From an uncultured Kiritimatiellota bacterium (GTDB taxonomy: Bacteria; Verrucomicrobiota; Kiritimatiellia; RFP12; DVOR01), in the NCBI GenBank assembly GCA_944389945.1, contig CALXOF010000007.1:1-64000 (forward strand): a DNA stretch of 64,000 nucleotides, written 5' to 3'. Shown here piece after piece: positions 57,683-64,000 of this stretch (its first letter is position 1; each line of letters begins with the position of its first letter). The position numbers and the translations under genes are program-made. A model generated the notes under the pieces. It had not been told where the DNA came from and did not search any database. It was given only the letters and a program-made list of their open reading frames with translations.

Positions 57683-57711
57683 AAGATACATCATCCCCAC
57701 CCCACCGTCAA
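57683..57711 (-). promoter_or_regulatory. promoter of the trp operon
   Basis: Minus-strand TTGACG (57706-57711), 17-bp spacer, TATCTT (57683-57688). Predicted start near 57676, giving a leader of about 200 nt before trpE. Confidence 0.75.
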
Positions 57712-57782
57712 GAAAAATCTTGCATTTGTCGTGTAAGAAAGATGTAAAGCCACAAATACCCTTCCTCATAATAAGTAGGAAA

Positions 57783-57791
57783 TGCTATACT
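57783..57791 (+). promoter_or_regulatory. extended -10 promoter TGCTATACT
   Basis: TATACT (57786-57791) with TG extension ends only 6 bp before the glycosyltransferase ATG, so transcription would start at or next to the start codon. Confidence 0.55.
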
Positions 57792-57797
57792 ACAACC

Positions 57798-58811
57798 ATG
57801 CAAACACCTACCCCCCCCCATGTTGAAGACTTACACCTGGTCTACGCGACGGATAAGGGTTATCTCTTTATCTCCGCCGTCTCAGCGGTTAGCGCGGCCC
57901 GCTTAGCCAGCACTCCCGAGCGCCTCGTCATCCACCTGCTCGATTGCGGCCTAGACGATGCCGACTGGGAACGCTTCTGCACCCTCGTGCGCAAAGGCGA
58001 CTCCCGCGTCACCCTCCGGCGTCACGTGATTGACATGGCCCGCTTCGCGGGATTCAAATCATGGCATGGGAGTCTCGGCACCTACGCGCGCCTCTTCTTG
58101 CCGGAACTCCTTCCAGAGGCTCCGTGGTGTCTTTATGTAGATGGAGACACGCTTTTTACGGAGGATCCTTTTAAGGCATTGACCTTTTGCGCGGATAATC
58201 TCGCCATCGTGGGACCAGAAGACAGATGTTCTCCCCAGAGCCGTGCCTGGTTCACCGAGAAAGGATTCCAGAAGGATCTCACCCATTACTTCTGTGCCGG
58301 CTTCATTCTAATCAACCTCGACTGGTTCCGAGCACATGATGGTATCCACTGGTGTATGGACTTCCTGACAGCACACCCTGACACGCCTTTCCCCGATCAA
58401 GACGCGCTCAACCTCTTCTGCGAGGGGCACATTGGCCTTTTCTCCAAACCCTGGGGCGTGCTCAGCGAACGTCTCAACGAGGCCGATTTCCCCGCACTGA
58501 TTCATTATGTCGTAGATCTGCCCACGCGGATGCGTTTTCGTACACGCGATGGCTTCCGTGACGTAACGGCGGTGTGGGTGAAGTTTGTTCAAGTTGCGCT
58601 TGGGATGAACGTGACGGAATCCTGCCATATCCCGCGCTGGCAATGGCTCTTTGGACGCGCCTACAACCATCTCCTGCGCCTCATCATCGCCGTACTCGCG
58701 CACACGCCCTTCGGCAAACGCTGGCCCCGCATGGCTGAGTTTCAGGGGCTTTTCATACCTGGCACAGTCCGGCGCAGGCTTCTGTCGAAGAAGTTTTGGA
58801 AGAGGAGCTGA
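57798..58811 (+). CDS. family 8 glycosyltransferase
   Basis: 337 residues. GT8 retaining transferase of the LPS galactosyl/glucosyl type: LHLVYATDKGYLFISAVSAVSA N-terminus, the metal-binding DxD in CLYVDGDTLF, FCAGFILINLDWFR, DQDALNLFCEG and IHYV. The basic, helical C-terminus may bind membrane. Probable role: adding a hexose to LPS core or another surface glycan. No ribosome-binding site is visible and the promoter ends 6 bp before the ATG, so a leaderless mRNA is likely. A terminator follows. Confidence 0.88.
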   Translation: MQTPTPPHVEDLHLVYATDKGYLFISAVSAVSAARLASTPERLVIHLLDCGLDDADWERFCTLVRKGDSRVTLRRHVIDMARFAGFKSWHGSLGTYARLFLPELLPEAPWCLYVDGDTLFTEDPFKALTFCADNLAIVGPEDRCSPQSRAWFTEKGFQKDLTHYFCAGFILINLDWFRAHDGIHWCMDFLTAHPDTPFPDQDALNLFCEGHIGLFSKPWGVLSERLNEADFPALIHYVVDLPTRMRFRTRDGFRDVTAVWVKFVQVALGMNVTESCHIPRWQWLFGRAYNHLLRLIIAVLAHTPFGKRWPRMAEFQGLFIPGTVRRRLLSKKFWKRS

Positions 58812-58830
58812 ATTTTAAAGAGCCCTCCAA

Positions 58831-58865
58831 TACGAAGCCCCGGCCGTAAGGTCGGGGCTCTTTGT
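58831..58865 (+). terminator. terminator after the GT8 gene
   Basis: Stem AGCCCCGGCC/GGTCGGGGCT (58836-58845 and 58850-58859, one G-U pair), GTAA loop, followed by CTTTG. 20 nt after the stop. Confidence 0.75.
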
Positions 58866-59064
58866 CGGAGAGATGATCACTTGAGATTCTAGACATTGTC
58901 GAGGCGGGGCGTCTCCCGGAAGTAACCTCACGCGAAACCCAAAAGGACGCAATGCCGACCGGACAGGCCCTCACGGACGCTTTCAATGTCCCACAATTTA
59001 GCGTTCCTGTCAACCCCACACCACGTATCAGACGCAAAAAGGGCGGATGCGAGTCCGGAAGTAA
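58866..59064. other. decayed region left of the transposase remnant
   Basis: No gene seen. It contains a direct repeat CCGGAAGTAACCTC (58916-58929 and 59055-59068, 139 bp apart), which could mark an old insertion or a deletion junction. No TAGTGTCCGGG left end of the IS was found here. Confidence 0.5.
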
Positions 59065-59895
59065 CCTCGAGTAGCCAGGGCTCCTCCCCTGCGCCCCCTA
59101 GGGGGGCGCAGGGGGGAGGCCCACAGCCCCTCTCAGAGTGCGCGAAAACATCATACACTTTCCAATCCAACGCAGATCATTCTGACAAACGGGAAAATCG
59201 CCGATATTTCAATCGCGAAAACGCGTCTCACGCCACGCCCGGACAGCATCTTGGTTGCAGATCGGAGGTACGAGGACAAACACCTCTTCCGGATGAACGC
59301 CCTGCAGGGCATGCGCTTCGTCATCCGCGCCAAAAACAACACGTATTACTATCCTGTCGGCGACGTCCCCCGTGCGCTCAGCCAAGGCGCGATCTCGGAT
59401 GAATACGTCGTCACGCGCATTGAGGACCTTTCTAGGCGCGGCGTCCCGCGCCTACGCAAAATCGTCCTACCGCCGTTCGATGGGCACGAACGGCCCATCA
59501 CCATCATCACCAATCTGCTCGACCGGACAGCAGCCGAAATCGGAGAAATGTACCGCAAACGCTGGCGGATCGAAATCTTCTTCCGCTTCCTGAAAACCCG
59601 TCTCCACATCACCAAACTCTACGGCACCAGCGAGAACGCCATCCGCATCCAGATTGCCGTCTGCGGGCTTGTCGCCCTCGCCCTCGCCTACCTCTCCATG
59701 CTTGCGGAACAAGCCCTGGCCTCCATCGGCGGGCCGACCGTCTGCCTGAGGCGTCTCCGCTACTGCCTGCTTTCCGCCTACAACCTTGCGGAACTCCTTC
59801 TTCGGCCCCTTCACACCAAAAAACGTGCCTTATCCTCCTCCATTCCGCCACTCATCCCCCCCTTCCGACTTACCCTTCCACTCGTCTTCGCATAA
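59065..59895 (+). pseudogene. IS4-family transposase, N-terminally truncated
   Basis: Open from 59065 and recognisable from about 59143 (HTLSNPTQIILTNGKIADIS) to 59895. A DDE Asp in ILVADRRYED and the IS4 YREK signature Y-x2-R-x3-E-x6-K in MYRKRWRIEIFFRFLKTR are intact. The N-terminal third with the first Asp is missing, and a stop at 59062-59064 lies upstream, so it is not functional. The right inverted end TTCCCCGGACACTA follows at 59897-59910. A GC palindrome (59081-59118) sits where the N-terminal half should be. Confidence 0.85.
59081..59118. repeat. strong GC palindrome
   Basis: CCCCTGCGCCCCC (left arm) and GGGGGGCGCAGGGG (right arm) around TA. It forms a 13-14-bp stem inside the decayed 5' part of the transposase remnant. 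It could be a terminator or a secondary insertion scar. Confidence 0.75.
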
Positions 59896-59925
59896 TTTCC
59901 CCGGACACTATTGGCCCGCCCCCGG

Positions 59926-62382
59926 TCACATCCCGGAACGCGGGGCGATGACGGCGACGCCGGCGGAACGGTCGCCGCCGTCGCCCTCGCCCGTGATGCG
60001 CAGGGCATAGGCGGGCGTGCCGGGCGCACGGGCGGGCAGGCGGAGGGCGTAGACGTTTTTGTCGCGGCGGATGCCGGCATAGCCCGCGTGCGCGTCCTCC
60101 GCCACGGGGCGGCCGTTCTCCAGGAGTTCCACCTTGGCGATTTTCAGGGCGTTGGGGCCGCGCTTCCAGAGGATTTCGGCCTCATAGAGGCCGGCGGGGC
60201 CGATTTGGTCGGTCACGTCCACCGTCATCCGGCCGGCGGCGAGATCCCACGGCACCCCGGGGGCGAAACGGAAGGCGGCCGGCCACCGGGCATGGCAACC
60301 TTGCGCGAAGGCGAGCGCCTCGGCCACGGCTTCCACGAAATCGCCCTTTGGCGCGGGGCCGGGCACGCCGTTGGCCTCGAAATCCCGGTCAATGGCCGCG
60401 AGGCGCGCCTCCAGCCCCTCCCCGCCCGCGAAGAAGGCCTCCCAGCGTTTTCGGTAGTAGCCGCCCATCATGCCGGCGAGCTGACGGTGGGCGTAGTCGT
60501 TGAGGGCGCCGCGGCGGCCCGTCCACGTGGAGGCCATGCGCCGCCAGGCGCGGGCGGCGGCCTCCCCGCCTTGACGGCGGACGCGCGCCTCATGCCAATC
60601 GAGCCGCCAGCGGGGCTCGTGCGCCAGGACCTCATCCGTGCGGACGATGGCCTCGACGAAGGCCGCCCGGGCGGCGGGATCCTCCTTGGCGCGGGAGAGC
60701 AGGGGGCGGGCCAGGTCGGCGAGGGCCTGGCGCGCGGCGTCGGCCAAGTCGTAGCGGAAGGTCTCCCGCGCGAGAAGCGCGGGGGTTTCGCGGGCGGCGC
60801 GGAGCAGGGCCTGCGCGGCACGGAGGGTGAGGACGGGGTCGTAGTAGGGCTCGGCGGTGGACCACGTGGAGGTTTTGCGGGCCGTCCACGAGGGGCGGGC
60901 GCAGAAGACGCTCTCGAAGCCGCCCTCCTGGTCGCGCGTGTGTGTGTAGGCGGAATCGAGAAGGATGGAGAGCCCTTCGTGGACGGCGGGCGTGCAGAGA
61001 CCGTAACGGCGGGTGGCGTAGAGGGCCAGCCAGGCGCCGAGATCGGCGCGGTCCATCACCTTGCCGCGGGGCAGGAAGAGCCGTTCGGCGAGAAGTTCGT
61101 AGATAAGCGGGTTGGTCTCCAACCCCTCGGAGAGGAATCCCAGCCCGGCGAGCGTGCCGCCGCCGGGGGACTCGAGCGCCCGGCCGAGCGCGCCCACCAT
61201 CGGCGCGCCGCCGCAGAGGCCGTGTTTGCCGCCGAAGTTCACCAGCTCGCACCACACCCACGGGATATCGCCGAACGCGCGGCACCCGACATTCCCGGAA
61301 GACTGGTTTTTCACGAGCGCCTCGATGAGCGTGTGTCCGGGGTCAAGGCCGCGGAGCAGCGCCGCCCGCGGATTGGCGCCCCAGGCCTGGATGACCCACT
61401 TGGCGCCCGGCGACGCGGCCTGCTGGGCGGCCTGGACGGCCCGCGCGCAGGCCGTGACGTCCAGCCCGCCCGTGCGCCCGCCCTCGTGGAAGAGGTCGCC
61501 CGCGAAGGCCTCCGCGCGCGCCACGCCGTAAACCTTGAAGAGATTGCGGTACCAAACGGCCGCGACGTCGCGGAAGGCCCGGGTGGTCGGATCCAGCACC
61601 GTCGGCCGCACGAAACCATCCACCCATGTCCCCTGCGGCACGAAACGCGCGTCCGGGAAACGCGCCTTGTCCAGCCACTCCGGCGCGTCGTGCGGCATCA
61701 GCCCCACGAATCCGTGCAGGATCGGCTCCATCCCCAGCGCCAACGCCTCTTGGACGACGAAACGGCCGACCGCCGCGTCGCGATCGATCGCCGTCTGCGG
61801 CACGGGGCCGCCGAGTCCCTCGAGGTTGCCCATTTCCCACCACGCGGCGGCCGCCTCGTCGGGCAGGAAGGCGGTGATACGCGCCTCGGGGCAGCCCAGC
61901 TCGCGGAGCGTCAGCTGCCAGGCCTTCCGCACGCCCGCCTGAACCAGGAAGCGGCGCACGCCGAAGAGCGCCAGACGGTCCAGCTCCTCCCGCCACGCCG
62001 CCTCGTCCCAATAGGCCATGGTGTAGGAAAGCGTGCAATAATTGTAAGCGACGGATTCCGGGAAGGCCGGCTCGAAGGTCAGCGTCCGCGCCGGCGCCGG
62101 CCACGGGCCCTCCAGACGGTTCCCGCACCACGACCAGTGCGCGCCAGCCACCTCGCGCAGATAAAGCCCCAGCCCCGCCGCCGCCAGGCGCGTTCCCGGC
62201 GCGGCGATCGCCACCCCGTCCGCCCCCTCGCGCGCGATGCGGATGGCCCCCAGCCCCGGGTCCACCCGGAAGCGCACCCGCCCCTCAAGCCCCGGCGCCA
62301 CGCGCCCGGCCAATTCCTCCAACGGCCCCGCCGCGACCGTCGCCGCCGCCAGCCCCGCCAACATCAAAACCAATCCGCGCAT
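59926..62382 (-). CDS. exported alpha-N-acetylglucosaminidase (GH89)
   Basis: 818 residues. A signal peptide (MRGLVLMLAGLAAATVAAG) is followed by the GH89 N-terminal domain, then the barrel with VAYNYCTLSYTMAYWDEAAW, FHEGGRTGG and ELVNFGGKHGLCGG-type motifs and the NPLIYELLAERLF helix that recur in NAGLU-type enzymes. The last ~100 residues form a beta-rich accessory domain (MTVDVTDQIGPAGLYEAEILWKRG). Expected to release alpha-linked GlcNAc, for example from mucin. The start at 62382 has GGGAG 8 nt upstream; an in-frame extension runs upstream to 62739 without a stop (see other entry). Confidence 0.88.
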   Translation of the reverse strand: MRGLVLMLAGLAAATVAAGPLEELAGRVAPGLEGRVRFRVDPGLGAIRIAREGADGVAIAAPGTRLAAAGLGLYLREVAGAHWSWCGNRLEGPWPAPARTLTFEPAFPESVAYNYCTLSYTMAYWDEAAWREELDRLALFGVRRFLVQAGVRKAWQLTLRELGCPEARITAFLPDEAAAAWWEMGNLEGLGGPVPQTAIDRDAAVGRFVVQEALALGMEPILHGFVGLMPHDAPEWLDKARFPDARFVPQGTWVDGFVRPTVLDPTTRAFRDVAAVWYRNLFKVYGVARAEAFAGDLFHEGGRTGGLDVTACARAVQAAQQAASPGAKWVIQAWGANPRAALLRGLDPGHTLIEALVKNQSSGNVGCRAFGDIPWVWCELVNFGGKHGLCGGAPMVGALGRALESPGGGTLAGLGFLSEGLETNPLIYELLAERLFLPRGKVMDRADLGAWLALYATRRYGLCTPAVHEGLSILLDSAYTHTRDQEGGFESVFCARPSWTARKTSTWSTAEPYYDPVLTLRAAQALLRAARETPALLARETFRYDLADAARQALADLARPLLSRAKEDPAARAAFVEAIVRTDEVLAHEPRWRLDWHEARVRRQGGEAAARAWRRMASTWTGRRGALNDYAHRQLAGMMGGYYRKRWEAFFAGGEGLEARLAAIDRDFEANGVPGPAPKGDFVEAVAEALAFAQGCHARWPAAFRFAPGVPWDLAAGRMTVDVTDQIGPAGLYEAEILWKRGPNALKIAKVELLENGRPVAEDAHAGYAGIRRDKNVYALRLPARAPGTPAYALRITGEGDGGDRSAGVAVIAPRSGM

Positions 62383-62739
62383 CGTGTCGCTCCCTTGCCG
62401 AACCGCAATGCCCCCATTGTAGCGCAACCCCGCCCTCCCCGGCGGGTCCCCGCCACGGGCGGACACGGCACGGGACAGCCGGACGCACCCCGCACCCGCA
62501 CCAAGCCCCTCCCCCGCCCGTTGCGCCTCGTGCAGGCGCAGGCGGATGCCGGAGAGCTCGGCGCTCAGCCGGTAGGCCTGCGCCGCACCCTTGGCCATCA
62601 GCCGCCGCTGCGCCGACAGCGCGTCCAGCAGACGCGCCTCCTCGGCGGCCTGCTCCCGGCGCCACAGCCGCGCGCGCTCCAGCCGCGCCTCCAGCTCCCG
62701 CGCCCGCGCCAGCAGACGCGCCCACTCACCCTGCTCCAT
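62383..62739 (-). other. possible small coiled-coil frame, continuous with the GH89 frame
   Basis: From ATG 62739 (preceded by GGGAG at good spacing) about 80 residues of strongly helical, Ala/Arg/Glu-rich sequence (ARARELEARLERARLWRREQ) are read, then low-complexity sequence in frame into the GH89 signal peptide. A lost stop codon or indel after a real small gene would explain it. It may equally be GC-rich shadow coding. Not assignable. Confidence 0.35.
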
Positions 62740-63048
62740 TTCTTTCTCCCTTGCTCAGGCGCCCCTCGCGGGGCGCAACCATTTACCACTTACCATTTAC
62801 CACTTGCCATCACGCCTCCTCGGTCTTCGGCTCGCAGTAGAAGCGCTCGGTCTGCGTCACGCGCAGGCCGCAGGCGGCCAGCGCCTCGGCGTCGAGCGCC
62901 TGGGCGGCGGAGAGGCCTTCGGCTCGCGCCGCGGACGACCGTGCGAAAGCCCCGGCGAAAAACTTCTTGACCAGATGGGGGGGGTGGTATTCTATGCGTA
63001 GTCGTGGGGCATGTCGCCCCACCCTCACACGAAAAAGGAGTGTTACCG
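62740..63048. other. intergenic: hairpin, 14-bp tandem repeat, gene fragment, promoter of PEP-CTERM gene
   Basis: Hairpin GCGCCCC-TCGC-GGGGCGC (62759-62776) is followed by two exact copies of ACCATTTACCACTT (62778-62805). On the minus strand 62810-62980 reads as about 55 codons (VKKFFAGAFARSSAARAEG...FYCEPKTEEA) with no usable start; it may be a gene fragment. The promoter of the next gene is at 62967-62993. Confidence 0.5.
62967..62993 (+). promoter_or_regulatory. promoter with poly-G spacer upstream of the PEP-CTERM gene
   Basis: TTGACC (62967-62972) and TATTCT (62988-62993, with TGG extension) are separated by only 15 bp, and eight of these are a G run (62977-62984). Two more G would give the optimal 17-bp spacing. 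Confidence 0.6.
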
Positions 63049-63684
63049 ATGAAAATGAGACTGATCGCCGCCGCGTTGCTTTGCCTGGCCGGAAGCGCAC
63101 AGGCGGCCACGCTGAGCTGGAATGACGCCGACGTGACGGCGAACAAGGCCCAGACTTTCGACTGGGCGCAGGGTTCCTTCTCCGTCGCCCTCGCGTTCAA
63201 CCTGGCTTCCCTGGACGGCGCCGAGACGACGTTGCTGTCCGTCGACGCCGGGTCGAGCAAGAATCAGACCCTTACCATCAAGAAGGCGGCGAACTCGGGC
63301 GACGTGATTTTGGGTATGACCTGGGACGGCGGTACGTGGAGCAAGACGTCGAGCAACATAGCGGCGTTAACGGGAGTGCTGAAGACGGGGGAGAACCTGA
63401 TCTCGATTGTCTTTGATGCGACCCAAACGAATAACCTTTATATCGACTGGTACATCAACGGCACATTTGTTGACGGAAACTACCAAGGTGGTTCCAGGTT
63501 CACGAACAACGCTGAGTTTGCGAACGTGGAGCTGAATGGCGTGACGCCCGGGGTGAATGGCACGCTGTACACGGTGGCGGGGGTGGCGACGGCGGCGGAC
63601 ATCGGGTTGCTGCCGGAGCCGACGGCGCTGGCGGTGCTGGCGTTGGGCGTGGCGGGCGCGGCGCTCCGCCGCAGGATGGCGTGA
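63049..63684 (+). CDS. PEP-CTERM sorting-domain protein
   Basis: 211 residues. Signal peptide MKMRLIAAALLCLAGSAQA, a beta-rich middle resembling a LamG/concanavalin-like domain (FSVALAFNLASLDGAETTLLSVDAG, LYIDWYINGTFVDG), then the C-terminal PEP-CTERM anchor: LPEPTALAVLALGVAGAAL plus RRRMA. Such proteins are processed by exosortase and exported to the surface or matrix together with exopolysaccharide. AAGGAG lies 8 nt before ATG 63049. It is preceded by a promoter with a variable-length G run. Confidence 0.9.
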   Translation: MKMRLIAAALLCLAGSAQAATLSWNDADVTANKAQTFDWAQGSFSVALAFNLASLDGAETTLLSVDAGSSKNQTLTIKKAANSGDVILGMTWDGGTWSKTSSNIAALTGVLKTGENLISIVFDATQTNNLYIDWYINGTFVDGNYQGGSRFTNNAEFANVELNGVTPGVNGTLYTVAGVATAADIGLLPEPTALAVLALGVAGAALRRRMA

Positions 63685-63714
63685 GGCCGTGTGCCGGCTT
63701 TACCTCGGGAAGGT

Positions 63715-63753
63715 GCGCCCCGCAGTCCGCATGGACGGGCGGGGCGCGTTTTT
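63715..63753 (+). terminator. terminator after the PEP-CTERM gene
   Basis: Stem GCGCCCCGC/GCGGGGCGC (63715-63723 and 63739-63747) with an inner GTCC-GCAT-GGAC, followed by GTTTTTC. Confidence 0.85.
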
Positions 63754-63776
63754 CGTGCGCGGGGCGGAGCAGGGCA

Positions 63777-63785
63777 TGTTAGACT
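63777..63785 (+). promoter_or_regulatory. extended -10 promoter TGTTAGACT
   Basis: TG-T-TAGACT about 42 bp before the GH16 start; no clear -35. Confidence 0.4.
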
Positions 63786-63826
63786 GAAACGGTAATCGCG
63801 TGAAAGGAATCGTGAAAGGAATCGGT

Positions 63827-64000
63827 ATGCGACGTGTTTGGTTTGGCTGGCTGGCGTTGATGGCCGCGGCAGGGATGGCGCCGGCGGCGGAGGTGCTGGT
63901 GTGACACGACGAGTTCGAGGGGGAGGCGCTGGACGGCGCGCGCTGGACGGCGGAGCAGGGGTTGGTCCGGAACGACCGCGCGGCGCAGCTCTATCGCGCC
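63827..64000 (+). pseudogene. family 16 glycoside hydrolase, partial at window end, broken by TGA at codon 26
   Basis: The signal peptide MRRVWFGWLALMAAAGMAPAA leads into EVLV, then TGA (63902-63904), then HDEFEGEALDGARWTAEQG and VRNDRAAQLY in the same frame. GH16 enzymes start LVW-x-DEF-x-G...W-x2-E-x-G-x2-RN-x-E-x-Q-x-Y, so the TGA stands exactly where Trp (TGG) is expected. A single G-to-A change explains it. TGA is a normal stop in the neighbouring genes, so reassignment is unlikely. AAAGGA (in a TGAAAGGAATCG tandem pair) precedes the ATG. The gene runs off the window. Confidence 0.8.

Noticed and set aside
62810-63100. Minus-strand frame ending FYCEPKTEEA as a gene
   Set aside because: No usable start codon except ones inside the promoter and ribosome-binding site of the PEP-CTERM gene; at most a fragment.
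63902-63904. TGA read as tryptophan (alternative genetic code)
   Set aside because: Many genes here (for example res, trpF, rmlC) end at TGA in the expected place, and RF2 is encoded.

Overview
The window reads as a GC-rich chromosome from an anaerobic, Gram-negative, carbohydrate-degrading bacterium. The gene set fits the Kiritimatiellota/Verrucomicrobiota (PVC) group best, but this is inferred from gene content, not from a marker-gene search. Anaerobic metabolism is suggested by pyruvate:ferredoxin oxidoreductase, a pyrophosphate-type phosphofructokinase and DapL-type lysine/murein synthesis. The outer membrane is suggested by an LpxL-like acyltransferase, an O-antigen ligase-like protein, RmlA/RmlC and GT2/GT8 glycosyltransferases. 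A PEP-CTERM protein and exported GH2, GH89 and (broken) GH16 enzymes indicate polysaccharide use. Promoters are often extended -10 type (TGGTATAAT, TGGTAGAAT), sometimes with a good -35. Shine-Dalgarno sequences are mostly AGGAG-like.

Layout: 0-5 kb, fructose-bisphosphate aldolase and PFOR. 5.6-8.2 kb, an O-methyltransferase, a zinc-ribbon/PTS-IIA fusion and a membrane protein. 8.5-15 kb (minus strand), PPi-PFK, dapL, an acyltransferase, a zinc-ribbon coiled-coil protein and type III glutamine synthetase. 15.7-25.7 kb (minus), a five-gene type III restriction-modification defence operon (SNF2-like helicase, unknown protein, DUF4391-like protein, Mod, Res). 26-30 kb, a large exported beta-galactosidase. 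30-34 kb, DJ-1/PfpI, rpoN, a 2-hydroxyacid dehydrogenase and recO. 34.4-41.8 kb, a GT2 enzyme, then a ddl-ftsQ-ftsA-ftsZ(-like)-dtd-recJ operon. 42.3-50.3 kb, a YhcH-like protein, nadK, prfB, a eukaryotic-type UDP-sugar pyrophosphorylase, O-antigen ligase, rmlA, rmlC and a secreted helical-repeat protein. 50.4 kb, tmRNA. 51-57.7 kb (minus), a complete trp operon trpL-E-G-D-C-F-BA with a leader peptide, an attenuator and a fused TrpB-TrpA. 57.8-64 kb, a GT8 enzyme, an IS4 transposase remnant, GH89, a PEP-CTERM protein and a GH16 gene broken by TGA.

The most unusual signals are these. (1) A run of ten G near the 5' end of the R-M operon's first gene puts the helicase out of frame; nine G would restore 62 further N-terminal residues, so the whole defence operon looks phase-variable. 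(2) A run of eight G lies in the -35/-10 spacer of the PEP-CTERM gene. (3) TrpB and TrpA are fused, and the linker contains sequence resembling one of the genome's own intergenic repeats. (4) Long gene-free stretches are mosaics of recurring modules: clusters of about 15-bp CTATAG-centred near-palindromes, a roughly 100-nt element whose two stems show compensatory changes, and several small hairpin families. (5) FtsZ is highly divergent, with altered GTP-binding and catalytic loops. All functional calls come from reading the sequence; no database search was run.
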